This document shows, piece by piece, positions 35,233-44,545 of a stretch of DNA of 64,000 nucleotides (its first letter is position 1; every line of letters begins with the position of its first letter). This stretch comes from DATFVJ01 sp035517695 (GTDB lineage: Bacteria; Actinomycetota; Actinomycetes; Streptosporangiales; Streptosporangiaceae). Under the pieces are notes generated by a model. It saw only the letters and a list, made by a program, of their open reading frames with translations. It was not told the origin of the DNA and made no database searches. The position numbers and the translations under genes were made by a program. Where the stretch lies: positions 39,064 through 103,063 of the forward strand of contig DATIYI010000423.1 in NCBI GenBank assembly GCA_035517695.1, read 5' to 3'.

Positions 35233-35913
35233 TCAGCCCTCCACGAGGCGGATCACGCCGTAGTCATAGCCGCGCCTTCGGTAGACGACGCTCGGGTGAC
35301 CGCAGCCGGAATCGCGGAACAAGAAGAAGTCGTGACCGACCAGTTCCATCTCGAACAGCGCCTGGTCAAGCGTCATCGGCCCGGCCGGATGGGACTTCTC
35401 CCGCACGACGAGCGGGCCGTCCCCCTCCATCTCGATGGGAACGACCCGATCGCCGGCTTCCGCATTACCCGCTGCGGCATCCGTATCGGGCCGTACCTGC
35501 GCCGCTGCGCGCACCGCAGAACCGTTCGGGCGGGATGCCTGCGCCTCTCCCAGGGCGGCAATCGCCTCGGCGTCGGCAGCCATCAGCCGTACCGACGCGT
35601 GATCGCAGTTGCGGGCATCACGCCGATCGTTCGCACGACGCAACCGCGATTCCAGTTTGGCGAGAGCAAGGTCGAGGGCGGCGTAACGGTCGTCTGCCGC
35701 CGCCTCAGCCCGAATCGCCGGGCCGCGGTGCCTGATCGTGAGTTCGACGCGCTCCCGACGGCCCGCCTGACGCGGGTTGCGTTCCTGGGTTACCTCCACG
35801 TCGATCCGGATCAGTTTCTGATCCAGCTTCTCGATCTTCGCGAGCTTGACGACCGCCTGCTGACGGAACCTCTCCGGCACACCAGTACGGCGACCCTTGA
35901 AGACGATGTCCAC
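35233..35913 (-). CDS. hpf: Long-form ribosome hibernation-promoting factor
   Basis: Binds the 30S decoding region and promotes 100S dimers in stationary phase or stress. 226 residues: the N-terminal RaiA/YfiA domain (VDIVFKGRRTGVPERFRQQA, RVELTIRHRG, LALAKLESRLRR), a variable linker, and the C-terminal dimerisation domain (MTLDQALFEMELVGHDFFLF, VVYRRRGYDYGVIRL), which marks the long form. GTG 35913 with GGGAG about 9 nt upstream is preferred over the in-frame start at 35934. The gene lies in the conserved secA - hpf - lpqB stretch; the comF-type gene commonly found next to it is missing. Confidence 0.93.
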   Translation of the reverse strand: MDIVFKGRRTGVPERFRQQAVVKLAKIEKLDQKLIRIDVEVTQERNPRQAGRRERVELTIRHRGPAIRAEAAADDRYAALDLALAKLESRLRRANDRRDARNCDHASVRLMAADAEAIAALGEAQASRPNGSAVRAAAQVRPDTDAAAGNAEAGDRVVPIEMEGDGPLVVREKSHPAGPMTLDQALFEMELVGHDFFLFRDSGCGHPSVVYRRRGYDYGVIRLVEG

Positions 35914-36313
35914 TTGGGACTCCCTTCCGCGCAACGCAACTGCGGCACCCGCCCGGCCGACCTGGTCTTCGTCCCCACATCCGCCTGCTGAGGGCCTCGC
36001 GGCAGTCCTGTCGCCACTAATGCCCTTCTCCCTGCCCGGAGGACGTCTGATCCACCGGCGGGGCAGGACTTACCTCTAAGCCGCACCGTGATCGGTCGAC
36101 GAGAAGTCGCCTTACGTGGGCCGCTTCGCCTGCGGCTGGCTTCGGCTTGTCGGAGTGAGCGCCCCACGGCGGGGGCGCCTTGCCCGACGCAACCACGGAC
36201 CCGGGCGGGTGCCATGTGAGGAACGGTAACGCGCCGGAGACGGAATGTCAGGAGGCAGGGGCCGGGATATCGCCGTGATCAATCACACAGAGTTCAAATA
36301 TTCTCCACGCAGA
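35914..36313. other. Intergenic region upstream of hpf
   Basis: 400 nt between the end of lpqB and the start of hpf, both on the minus strand. No gene is recognised; in related genomes a ComF-type phosphoribosyltransferase gene is often found here. An AT-rich patch at 36270-36304 containing TGATCAATCACA may be part of the hpf promoter, but no clean -35/-10 pair was found. Confidence 0.45.
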
Positions 36314-38212
36314 TCAACCTGGGTAAACCGGGGCGTGGCCGTGTACGTCCTGGTACGCCCCCGCGGCCTGCTGGTACGCCGCCGGGGCCTGCCATATGGA
36401 CCCACTCAAATCCGGCAGCTGCACCAGTGTGCCGTCACTTAGGGCAGCGAGCAGCTGGCCGTCGAGCGATACCGCGATCGAGACCGTGTGTGGCTGGGTG
36501 ACGATCGGCCTGGACGGGCCGCCGTCCACCGGGACCTCGTACAGCAACGAACCTGATGGTGGCTGGGTCAAGGCGATCACGTCGCCAGTGTCGTACCAAA
36601 TCAGCTCGGTGAAATCAGTGACGTCGGTGCCAATGGGGACGGCCGGAGGCTGCGCTTGGCCTATCGCCACCTGGCTCCCGTCGCGCACGATCGCGGCCAG
36701 CCACAGTCGCGCGCGGGCACCCGATCCGGTCACCATCGCCACCCGCACGCCGTCCGGCGCCACCCGCAGCACCGTAACCGGCCCAATATTCGGCACACTC
36801 ACCGGCACCGGCTGAACGCCGTGATCAAGCCACCACACCTGCGTCCGCTGGCCCACCCGCCCGACGACCCACAGACCGTCCGTGTCCCACGATAGCGACG
36901 TGATGGCCGTAGCGGTTAGCTGGCGGGTCAGCGTGCCGTTCTGAGTCAAACCGCCGGTGTAAACCGCACCGCCCGACACCCCGGCCAGGGTCATCTGGTC
37001 CGGCGACACCGCGATTTGGTCGAACACCACCTGGCCTGCCGCAGCGGGTCCCGGCTGCGGGCTGTCCGATCGCGGGCCGGACAACGTGGCCACGCGTCCC
37101 TTGGTGTCCACGTAGTACGCGTCCGAGTCCGGGGCTGACGCGACCGGCGGCTGGCACATCGACAACTGCAACGCGGCGCACGACGACAAGTGCACAGGCT
37201 TGCCGTTGATCGCGAACACGACCGATTGAATGGCGGCCGCGTCCGGCTGCGGATATGCCGTAGGCCCTGCCAGCGTCTGCAACAACTGCTGCGCCATTTG
37301 CTCGCGCTGCTGCGGTGGAGCGGCCGCTGCGGCGCCGCCGAGGTTGACGGTCGCGGTGCCGCCGGTGACAGAGGTACCGAGGAGCGCGGTGCCCGGCGGG
37401 AACGCGGTCTTTGTGCCGCTCTCCAGCCAGCCCTGCGGCCCCTGCTGCAGCGCCGCGACCAGGCGGGCCACCAGTTGCTGCGCGGTCGCCTCCGCCGGTA
37501 TGTAGACCGGGTCAGGAACGAGCGACAGCAGTGACGGATCGAAGAAGTAAAGGTCACGGAAGCTGAACGCCCTACTGACGTCTCTCTTGGAAAACAGCAG
37601 CTCGTCCGGTGGATTGACGATGCGCCATTGTCCCTTGACCCGGACCACGGTGAAGTTCGTGTGGCTCGGGACGGTACCCTGCTCGGCCGCCTGATACTGG
37701 CCGTCCTCGCTGATCGTGCCGAGCAGGTTGCCGGTGGCCTGCATGGTCACCGTGTTCGCCTGGACAGAGTTTGTCACTACGGACGGCATGTCCGCGAACT
37801 CGAGAACCGATGACCCCGGCCGCCATGCCCTCGCTGCCGGCGGCGTGAGGTACTCACGCGCGATCGCATGGTTGTTCGTAAAGTTGGCACTGGCAAGCAA
37901 GAACCCGTAGACGATCGTGTCCGGATCCCATCCCGGCTGCGGTCCAGACGGGATCATCTGGACGAACCCGGCCGGCTGGCCGCCATTCTGGGCCATCGTG
38001 GCGGAGGTGACGACGCCTCCGTCCGGCACACCCGCGCACGCGCTCGCGAGCGCGATGGCAAGACACGCGGACGCGACGGCGAGCACGCGCCGCACCCCCA
38101 CCCGCCCGCCGCGGCGCGGCGCGGGGGCATGAGGTCCCGACGCGCTGCGCCCGGGCCCCGCACGCGTCTGCCCGGCGGCCGCAGGGACGCGAGCTTGCCG
38201 ACCTTCAGCCAC
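36314..38212 (-). CDS. lpqB: Lipoprotein LpqB (MtrAB accessory)
   Basis: Extracytoplasmic lipoprotein that modulates the MtrB sensor. 632 residues from GTG 38212, overlapping the mtrB stop by 8 nt. A positively charged stretch and hydrophobic segment VLAVASACLAIALASAC end in a lipobox with Cys59. It is followed by the GerMN domain (about 130-310) and a C-terminal beta-propeller-like domain (LSWDTDGLWVVG, APDGVRVAMVTG, LIWYDTGDVIAL). An internal GTG nearer the hydrophobic segment could also be the start. Domain order and position after mtrB agree with the conserved mtrA-mtrB-lpqB operon. Confidence 0.95.
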   Translation of the reverse strand: MAEGRQARVPAAAGQTRAGPGRSASGPHAPAPRRGGRVGVRRVLAVASACLAIALASACAGVPDGGVVTSATMAQNGGQPAGFVQMIPSGPQPGWDPDTIVYGFLLASANFTNNHAIAREYLTPPAARAWRPGSSVLEFADMPSVVTNSVQANTVTMQATGNLLGTISEDGQYQAAEQGTVPSHTNFTVVRVKGQWRIVNPPDELLFSKRDVSRAFSFRDLYFFDPSLLSLVPDPVYIPAEATAQQLVARLVAALQQGPQGWLESGTKTAFPPGTALLGTSVTGGTATVNLGGAAAAAPPQQREQMAQQLLQTLAGPTAYPQPDAAAIQSVVFAINGKPVHLSSCAALQLSMCQPPVASAPDSDAYYVDTKGRVATLSGPRSDSPQPGPAAAGQVVFDQIAVSPDQMTLAGVSGGAVYTGGLTQNGTLTRQLTATAITSLSWDTDGLWVVGRVGQRTQVWWLDHGVQPVPVSVPNIGPVTVLRVAPDGVRVAMVTGSGARARLWLAAIVRDGSQVAIGQAQPPAVPIGTDVTDFTELIWYDTGDVIALTQPPSGSLLYEVPVDGGPSRPIVTQPHTVSIAVSLDGQLLAALSDGTLVQLPDLSGSIWQAPAAYQQAAGAYQDVHGHAPVYPG

Positions 38213-39998
38213 CGGCGCTCACCTCCCTGCGGGTGAGCTCGGACTCGGCGAGACCGCTCATGTCTATGCCGAACACTGGCCCAGCCGAACCTGGCGGGAC
38301 CAGCGGGAGCGGAGATCCCTGAAGCTCCTCGCCGGCGCAGCGGGGCAGGGTGAGCCGGAACACCGAGCCGTTGCCCAGCTCCCCCCAGGCCTGCAGCCAC
38401 CCGCCATGCAGGCGCGCGTCCTCAAGAGCGATCGACAGCCCGAGGCCGGTGCCGCCACTGGTACGCGCCCGCGCTGGGTCGGCGCGCCAGAAGCGGTCGA
38501 ACACCATCGTCTCCTCGCCTGGCCGCAGGCCCACTCCGTAGTCCCGCACGGCGATGGCGACCGCATACTTGTCGGTGGCCGCGCTCACCAGAATGTCCTT
38601 GCCTTCGCCATGCTCGACCGCGTTGACAATCAGATTGCGCAGCACCCGCTCGACCCTGCGGCCATCGACGTCAGCGATGCAGGGACCCCCCGGCAACCGG
38701 AGCTCGACCGAGCTGCCGCGCCGCTCCGCGATCTGCTGCGCATCCGCCACTGCGCGCAGCACGAGATCGCGGATGTCAACTTGCTCGGTCTCCAAAGTCG
38801 CGGCGTTCGCGTCGTACCTGCTGATCTCCAGCAGGTCGACGAGCAGCGCCTCGAACCGTTCCAGCTGGCTCTGCAACAACTCGACCGACCTCGCCTCGGC
38901 CTCCTCGAGCTGTTCTTTCGCCTCGAAGAGGACATCGGCCGCGATCCTGATCGTGGTCAGCGGCGTGCGTAGCTCATGTGAGACGTCGGAAACGAACTGC
39001 CGCTGAACCTTGGAGAGCTCCTGAAGCTCGGCGATCTTTTCCTGCAAGCTTCTGGCCATCTGGTTGAACGAGGTTCCGAGCCTGGCGAGATCGTCGGTAC
39101 CGTGTACCGGCATCCGCTCCTCCAGATGCCCTCCGGTCAGCCGTTCCGACGCCTGAGCCGCTTCCCGCAGCGGTATGACCACCCAGCGTGTCACCAGCGA
39201 GGCAATCGCGGCGAGCAGCAGCACGAGCGTCAGCCCAACCCCGGCCAACGTGCGCTGCAGCAACATGAGGGTCCCCTGCTCCTGATCAAGCGGGAACAGG
39301 TAATAAAGCTGGTAGTCACCCAAAGGAGCGCCCACAGCCAGCGCGGGTACCGCGCCATTTGCGCGCTCAAGCCGGGCCGGCACCGACATAAGCAGAGTGT
39401 CGTCTCCGGTGCGCTGCTCGGCGGTTACCTGGTTGATCAGCGCTGCCGGGAGGCTGCAGCTCGCCTGATGCTGATCGCCGCACCAGGTAATTGCGTAATA
39501 AGGCTCCGAGCCCAGCATCCGCGGCGCGGTCCGCACCACCACGACATACCGGTTGCTTATGCTGCTGCGGGCCTGCAGTTGATTTGCGAGCGGCTCACCG
39601 AACGCCTGTGGATCAGACTGCGACGGCGCCGTGTCGAAACCGGCCTCCGCTCTCGCTGTGGCCAGCCCGCCGGACAGTTCGTCCTGCGCGGAAAGCTCCT
39701 TGTTGCGCAGCAGGTCAGCGCTGATCTGCTGCAGCAGGAAGAACCCGAGGACCGCGACGACCGCGGCAGAAAGGAGCAGCGTGGTCGCGACGACCCGCAG
39801 CTGGAGGGAACGGCGCCAGCGGATGAGGAACTTGACGACCAGCCGTCTGCCCTTCTTGCGGGCACGCCTGGCGAGGTTGCGCGCGCGCCTGGCGAGGTTG
39901 CGGGCACGCCTCAACTGACGAGTGGCGAGGTTGCGGGCACGCTTGAGCTGACGAGCCGCGCCAGCCGCCGTCCGCCTTCCTGTAGCTGGCCCCTCCAT
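38205..39998 (-). CDS. mtrB: Sensor histidine kinase MtrB
   Basis: Membrane kinase for MtrA; in actinomycetes the pair links cell-wall state to division, osmotic response or development. About 597 residues. Basic N-terminal tail, transmembrane helix (VVATTLLLSAAVVAVLGFFL), extracytoplasmic sensor region, second helix (VGLTLVLLLAAIASLVTRWV), HAMP (LRE..AS..LTGGHLEERMPV), H-box FVSDVSHELRTPLTTIR, N-box LRNLIVNAVEHG, G-boxes RDYGVGLRPGE and GGTGLGLSIA. ATG 39998 is used; GTG 40010 is 4 codons upstream and possible. The basic tail holds repeats of RARNLA(R/T)R from a 21-nt unit, 39850-39955. Confidence 0.95.
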   Translation of the reverse strand: MEGPATGRRTAAGAARQLKRARNLATRQLRRARNLARRARNLARRARKKGRRLVVKFLIRWRRSLQLRVVATTLLLSAAVVAVLGFFLLQQISADLLRNKELSAQDELSGGLATARAEAGFDTAPSQSDPQAFGEPLANQLQARSSISNRYVVVVRTAPRMLGSEPYYAITWCGDQHQASCSLPAALINQVTAEQRTGDDTLLMSVPARLERANGAVPALAVGAPLGDYQLYYLFPLDQEQGTLMLLQRTLAGVGLTLVLLLAAIASLVTRWVVIPLREAAQASERLTGGHLEERMPVHGTDDLARLGTSFNQMARSLQEKIAELQELSKVQRQFVSDVSHELRTPLTTIRIAADVLFEAKEQLEEAEARSVELLQSQLERFEALLVDLLEISRYDANAATLETEQVDIRDLVLRAVADAQQIAERRGSSVELRLPGGPCIADVDGRRVERVLRNLIVNAVEHGEGKDILVSAATDKYAVAIAVRDYGVGLRPGEETMVFDRFWRADPARARTSGGTGLGLSIALEDARLHGGWLQAWGELGNGSVFRLTLPRCAGEELQGSPLPLVPPGSAGPVFGIDMSGLAESELTRREVSAGG

Positions 39999-40038
39999 GA
40001 CCTTCGTCACCGCGTTAGAGCCACCGTGTCCGTCGCTG

Positions 40039-40159
40039 CCTGTGCGTCGCCGCCTGTCCGCCGCTGCCTGTCCGCCGCTACCTGTCCGCCGCTATCCGGC
40101 CACACTCATTGTCCGCCACCCCTGCTTGTCCGCCACCCCTGCTTGTCCGCCACCCCTGT
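40039..40159. repeat. Two tandem arrays between mtrA and mtrB (14-nt and 17-nt units)
   Basis: Block 1 (40039-40093) has about four copies of a 14-nt unit around CCTGTCCGCCGCT. Block 2 (40109-40159) has three 17-nt copies of TTGTCCGCCACCCCTGC. Both share TGTCCGCC. They fill almost the entire 170-nt gap inside an operon whose genes usually abut. Confidence 0.9.
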
Positions 40160-40172
40160 GCAGCGGCACCCA

Positions 40173-40850
40173 TCAGCCGGGTCCTGCCTTGTAACCCACG
40201 CCGCGCACCGTCACCACGATGTCCGGGTGCTCGGGATCTTTCTCGATCTTCGCCCGTAGCCGCTGCACGTGCACGTTGACCAGGCGGGTGTCGGCAGCGT
40301 GCCGGTACCCCCACACCTGCTCGAGCAGCACCTCGCGGGTGAACACCTGCCGGGGCTTGCGAGCGAGCGCGACAAGCAGATCGAACTCAAGCGGCGTGAG
40401 GTTGAGCGGCTCGCCCCGACGCTTGACCGAATGCCCGGCGACATCGATCGAGATATCACCAATTTCCAGCACCTCCGGGGCCGGGTCGTCGGTTCTGCGC
40501 AGCCGTGCGCGCACACGGGCGACGAGTTCCTTGGGCTTGAACGGCTTGACGATGTAGTCGTCGGCGCCAGACTCCAAGCCGAGCACCACATCGACGGTGT
40601 CCGTCTTGGCCGTCAGCATCACGATCGGCACGCCCGATTCTGCCCGGATGTGCCTACATACATCTATCCCGTCGGCACCGGGCAGCATCAAATCCAGCAG
40701 CACGACATCCGGGCGCGTGTCGCGGAACATATCGAGCGCCTTGTCACCGTCGGAGACGAACGTCGGTTCAAAGCCCTCTCCGCGCAGCACGATCCCGAGC
40801 ATCTCGGCAAGAGCGGCGTCGTCGTCGACGACAAGCACACGTCCTTTCAT
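40173..40850 (-). CDS. mtrA: Response regulator MtrA
   Basis: OmpR/PhoB-type regulator, essential in several actinomycetes. 225 residues from ATG 40850 (MKGRVLVVDDD), which has AGG 5 nt upstream; another ATG lies 3 codons earlier. Receiver: acidic DDD, phospho-acceptor Asp in VVLLDLMLPGADG, MLTAK and VKPFKPKEL. The winged-helix DNA-binding domain (LTPLEFDLLVALARKPRQVF, REVLLEQVWGYRHAADTRLV, IVVTVRGVGYKAG) is nearly invariant in the family. It is directly downstream of mtnA (stop 40864) and upstream of mtrB, though separated from it by repeat arrays. Confidence 0.97.
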   Translation of the reverse strand: MKGRVLVVDDDAALAEMLGIVLRGEGFEPTFVSDGDKALDMFRDTRPDVVLLDLMLPGADGIDVCRHIRAESGVPIVMLTAKTDTVDVVLGLESGADDYIVKPFKPKELVARVRARLRRTDDPAPEVLEIGDISIDVAGHSVKRRGEPLNLTPLEFDLLVALARKPRQVFTREVLLEQVWGYRHAADTRLVNVHVQRLRAKIEKDPEHPDIVVTVRGVGYKAGPG

Positions 40851-40863
40851 GGACCTCATCGTT

Positions 40864-41997
40864 TCACGTGTTGTGATCCTGAACCGCCGTGAACGGCAGT
40901 AACCGCATCCTTAGGTCTGGCGCGTCGCCAGGGAGCAGCACACGAAGGGTATCCGGACCTACGGGTGCAGCCGCAATACCGCATTCGGACACTATCGCCG
41001 TGATCAGATCCGGGGGGGTGACGTCGAAGGCCGGGTTGTAGGCGTCGGCGTCCTCCGGAGCCACCGCACGGCCGCCGAACGACAAGACCTCACCGGCCGG
41101 GCGCTGCTCAACCACGATCGCATCACCGGTCGGCGCGCCGAGGTCCACCGTCGAGGCCGGCGCCACGACTACGAACGGCACGCCGTGCCGACGGGCGAGT
41201 ACGGCCAGGCCGTACGTGCCCACCTTGTTGGCGACGCTGCCATCGGCCGCGATGCGGTCAGCACCCACCAGGACGATGTCCACCGCACCCCGGGCGAACA
41301 GTGAGGCTGCCGCCGCGTCGGGAAGAACCGCAAACGGGATTCCTGCCCGCCGTGCCTCCCATGCGGTCAGCCGGGCTCCCTGCAGCAGTGGCCGTGTCTC
41401 GTCCACCCAGAGCATGCGCAGCCGCCCGGCTCTGTGCGCAGCCGCCACGACCGCGAATGCGGTCCCCTCCCCCGCAGAAACGAGAGCGCCGGTGTTGCAG
41501 TGGGTGAGCACCCGGGCCTGGTTCGGCACCAGCGTGAGGCCGCGGGCAGCCATCGCCGCACTCGCCGCGGCGTCCGCCCGCTCGATCGACCGCGCCTCCG
41601 CGAGTACGGCAGCCCGCGCGAGCCGTTCAGGATCTGGCTGGGATGTACCGGCGCTGGTACGGAGCGCGTCCTCGTACGCGGCGAGCGACCGCGCTGCGCC
41701 CCACGCCAGGTTGACCGCGGTCGGCCTGGCCGCGGCGAGCGCGTCCGCGGCGGCGGCCACATCGTCGCCCCGCTGCGCCGCGAGCGCCACGCCGAACGCG
41801 CCAGCCACGCCGAGCATCGGCGCGCCGCGAACCACCAGCCGCTTGATCGCGCCGACAAGCGCGGGCACGTCATCGCAGACGAGCACGGACATTTCGGCGG
41901 GCAGCAGCGTCTGGTCCAGCAGCGCGACAGCCGGACCCTGGGGAGGATCCAGCCAGCGGAGCGTGGGAATCGTTGTCACCCAACGAGTGTGCGTCAT
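40864..41997 (-). CDS. mtnA: S-methyl-5-thioribose-1-phosphate isomerase
   Basis: Methionine salvage enzyme that converts methylthioribose-1-phosphate to methylthioribulose-1-phosphate. 377 residues. Catalytic Cys in LTHCNTGALVSAGEGTA and catalytic Asp in VGADRIAADGSVANKVGTYGLAVLA; also VVRGAPMLGVAGAFG and NPAFDVTPPDLI, all typical of MtnA rather than eIF2B subunits. ATG 41997 is likely, with GTG 41979 an alternative; the open frame upstream to 42387 has no similarity. It heads the mtrA-mtrB-lpqB unit. The other salvage enzymes are not in the window. Its presence close to two ahcY genes groups SAM-cycle functions. Confidence 0.94.
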   Translation of the reverse strand: MTHTRWVTTIPTLRWLDPPQGPAVALLDQTLLPAEMSVLVCDDVPALVGAIKRLVVRGAPMLGVAGAFGVALAAQRGDDVAAAADALAAARPTAVNLAWGAARSLAAYEDALRTSAGTSQPDPERLARAAVLAEARSIERADAAASAAMAARGLTLVPNQARVLTHCNTGALVSAGEGTAFAVVAAAHRAGRLRMLWVDETRPLLQGARLTAWEARRAGIPFAVLPDAAAASLFARGAVDIVLVGADRIAADGSVANKVGTYGLAVLARRHGVPFVVVAPASTVDLGAPTGDAIVVEQRPAGEVLSFGGRAVAPEDADAYNPAFDVTPPDLITAIVSECGIAAAPVGPDTLRVLLPGDAPDLRMRLLPFTAVQDHNT

Positions 41998-42256
41998 GCC
42001 ACTGGGGCAGGCCAGAAAGCGGGCCCGACGACGTGACGGGTCTGGGCAGCGGCAGTACGGCCCAAAGCAATCTCGCCGAGCCGTGCGGCAAAGCCCCGTC
42101 AGGACGTGCCCCGTCAGCCCTCGCGGGCTTGGCGGGGCGACGGATAACGGCTGCGCGGCCCGGCCCTGCGGGCCGTCAGACCTTACGGGTCGCCTGGGTT
42201 GGCCCGTGACCGGCCCAATCGTGCAACCGCGTCGCGATACGGGTACAACTGAGGCA

Positions 42257-43060
42257 ATGCCTGTTCTCGTCGGCACCTCCGGCTGGCAGTACCGCGACTG
42301 GCGAGGTGTGCTGTATCCGCCGGACCTGCCGCAGCGCCGCTGGCTCGAGCACCACGCCGAACATTTCGCCACGGTGGAGAACAACAACGCGTTCTACCGG
42401 CTGCCCACCCGTGAAACCTTCGCGGGCTGGCGCGAACGGACGCCAGCCGACTTTGTCATGGCGGTCAAGGCGAGCCGTTATCTCACCCACGTCAGGCGTT
42501 TGCGTGATCCCGCAGAACCCGTCCGGCGCCTGCTCGGCGCGGCCGCGGGTCTCGGCGACAAGCTTGGCCCCGTGCTGCTGCAGCTTCCGCCGAACCTCAC
42601 CGTGGATCCGCACCTGCTCGACGCGTGCCTGGACGCGTTCGGGCAGGCCCAATTCGGGCAGGCTCAATTCGGGCCTGTGCGCGTCGCGGTCGAGCCGCGG
42701 CACGAGTCCTGGTGGACCGACGAGGTGCGGCAGGTGCTCTCGCAGCACCGCGCGGCGTTGGCCTGGACCGACAGGCTCGGGCATCCGCTCACCCCACTCT
42801 GGGACACGGCCGACTGGGGCTACCTGCGATTTCATGAGGGAGCGGCGAGCCCATGGCCGCGCTATGGTCAGCGCGCGCTGAGGTCATGGGCGGACCGGGT
42901 CACCCAAACGTGGCCGGACGAGGCGGACGTGTACGTCTACTTCAACAACGATCCAGGCGGCGCCGCCGTCTACGACGCGGTCGCGTTCGCCGCCCTCGCC
43001 AGGCGCGCCGGGCGCGAGGTGACCCGCGCGGCGCCGCCGCACGCCGCCCCAGCGCGCTGA
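42257..43060 (+). CDS. DUF72 family protein
   Basis: 267 residues from ATG 42257 (GAGG upstream). TIM-barrel-like DUF72 family: GTSGWQYRDWRGVLYPPDLP, EHFATVENNNAFYRLP, FVMAVKASRYLTHVRRL, LGPVLLQLPPNL, EPRHESWW, and VYVYFNNDPGGAAVYDA. Members are widespread, with no proven biochemical role. A 12-nt direct duplication encodes GQAQFGQAQFG in a loop. It is transcribed away from mtnA and is convergent with an MFS gene. Confidence 0.9.
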   Translation: MPVLVGTSGWQYRDWRGVLYPPDLPQRRWLEHHAEHFATVENNNAFYRLPTRETFAGWRERTPADFVMAVKASRYLTHVRRLRDPAEPVRRLLGAAAGLGDKLGPVLLQLPPNLTVDPHLLDACLDAFGQAQFGQAQFGPVRVAVEPRHESWWTDEVRQVLSQHRAALAWTDRLGHPLTPLWDTADWGYLRFHEGAASPWPRYGQRALRSWADRVTQTWPDEADVYVYFNNDPGGAAVYDAVAFAALARRAGREVTRAAPPHAAPAR

Positions 43061-43061
43061 G

Positions 43062-43107
43062 GGTCAGGCGCCCCGGGGCGGCACGCTGCGCATCCCCGAG
43101 CCTGACC
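43062..43107. terminator. Possible hairpin terminator after DUF72
   Basis: GGTCAGGC (43062-43069) pairs with GCCTGACC (43100-43107), and GCGCCCCGGGGCG inside is itself self-complementary. It lies between two convergent genes. The loop is long, so this is tentative. Confidence 0.4.
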
Positions 43108-43139
43108 AGGTGCCAAAGCCCTTTCTCCACACCGGGCGA

Positions 43140-44543
43140 TCACCGCATCCCGGCAAGCGCGCCGCCGGCGGTGTGACCGCGCGGGCGCAGCGCCACTGTC
43201 ACGATGATGGTGATGAGGAGGACGCCGGCGCCGATGAGCGCCGCCGCCGTGTAGCCGGCGTTCACAGGCAAAGCCTGTCCGGCCGGGGTTGCGGCCTGCA
43301 GGACCAGTCCGGCGACGGCGCTGCCCGCGGCGAAGCCGATGGTCCGCAGTACCTGGTTGAAGCTGATCGCGCTGCTGGTGACCGTGGCGGGCACGGCGCG
43401 GACGATGAATGCCGGCACCGTCGCGAAGACGCTGCCGACCCCGAATCCGGCGACTCCCATCACGACGAAGACCTGCCACAGGTGGTCGCGGGCGAGGGCG
43501 AAGCCAAGCGAGGCGATCAGAACGACCGCGCAACTGGCGGGTGCTGCCAGGCCGCCCGGCACACGCCGCAGCAGCGCTGGAACCGTCCTGCTCGCCAGAA
43601 AGCTCATCGCGGAGAAGGGCACAAGCACCAGGCCTGCGACGACGACAGTGGCGCCAAAGCCGTAACCGGTCGAGGTCGGCGTCTGCACGAACCGGGTGGC
43701 CAGCGATAGCAGCAAGTACATGCCCACACCGCCGAGCAGCACGGTCAGGTCCGCGGCCAGTACCGCCGGGACACGGAGCAGACGCAGGTCGACGAGCGGC
43801 CCGGTTACCCGCAGTTCGTGCCGCACCCACACCAACCCGGCCATGACGGACGCACCGGCTATGCAAAGCAGCAACCAGGCGGCGACGCCGGTTGCCGCGG
43901 CCTCGCTGATCGCGTAGAGCAAGCCGGAAAGCGCAACACCGAGCAGCAGGGCGCCCGCGATGTCCAGCCGGGCGCGGGGGCGCGAGAGCCCGCGCGGCAT
44001 CACGAGAACCGCGAGCACCAGCGCGGCGCAGGTGACGGCAGCGCCCACGCCGTAGGCGGCGCGCAGCCCCGCGTACTGGGTCACCACGCCGGCCAAGGGG
44101 TAGCCGACACCGATGCCGGCGACCGACGTCACCGAGAGCAGACCGATCACCGCGTGCGCACGTTGTCCGTCGAAGGCGTCCCGCGCCACGGCGATGACCA
44201 GCGAGGTGAGCCCAAGCCCCGCACCCTGCAGGCCGCGCCCTGCCAGCAACCATCCGATCCCCAGCGGAAGCGCGGTCAGGATGCTGCCGAACAGCACGAC
44301 GCCGAGAGTGCTGAGGACGACAGCACGCCGCCGCGGGCCGTCGCCAAGCCTGCCAAGCACGGGCGTCGTCACGGCCCCCGTGAGCAGGGTGAGCGTCAAC
44401 GTCCACTGCGCGGTCGCGAGCGAGACGTGCGTCTGGTGGGCAACCGTCGGGACCAGCGGTGCGCCGAGACTGCCAACCGCGGCCACGACGAGCCCGACGA
44501 ACACCAGCGTCGGCACGAGCAGCTGGGATTGCCTGCCGCGCAC
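43140..44543 (-). CDS. MFS transporter
   Basis: 467 residues with 14 predicted membrane helices. Motif A-like GRLGDGPRRRAVV after helix 2 and RGLQGAGLGLTSLVIA in helix 4 place it among DHA-type major facilitators, likely an efflux pump. It starts only 2 nt after the stop of the compact adenosylhomocysteinase gene, so it is the last gene of an ahcY - ahcY2 - MFS operon. That neighbour raises the idea of exporting a nucleoside or SAM-cycle product, which is inference only. No regulator is adjacent apart from the MerR gene beyond ahcY. Confidence 0.88.
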   Translation of the reverse strand: MRGRQSQLLVPTLVFVGLVVAAVGSLGAPLVPTVAHQTHVSLATAQWTLTLTLLTGAVTTPVLGRLGDGPRRRAVVLSTLGVVLFGSILTALPLGIGWLLAGRGLQGAGLGLTSLVIAVARDAFDGQRAHAVIGLLSVTSVAGIGVGYPLAGVVTQYAGLRAAYGVGAAVTCAALVLAVLVMPRGLSRPRARLDIAGALLLGVALSGLLYAISEAAATGVAAWLLLCIAGASVMAGLVWVRHELRVTGPLVDLRLLRVPAVLAADLTVLLGGVGMYLLLSLATRFVQTPTSTGYGFGATVVVAGLVLVPFSAMSFLASRTVPALLRRVPGGLAAPASCAVVLIASLGFALARDHLWQVFVVMGVAGFGVGSVFATVPAFIVRAVPATVTSSAISFNQVLRTIGFAAGSAVAGLVLQAATPAGQALPVNAGYTAAALIGAGVLLITIIVTVALRPRGHTAGGALAGMR

Positions 44544-44545
44544 GC

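Noticed and set aside
36245..36442. 65-codon plus-strand ORF overlapping the lpqB end
   Set aside because: No similarity and mostly antisense to lpqB.
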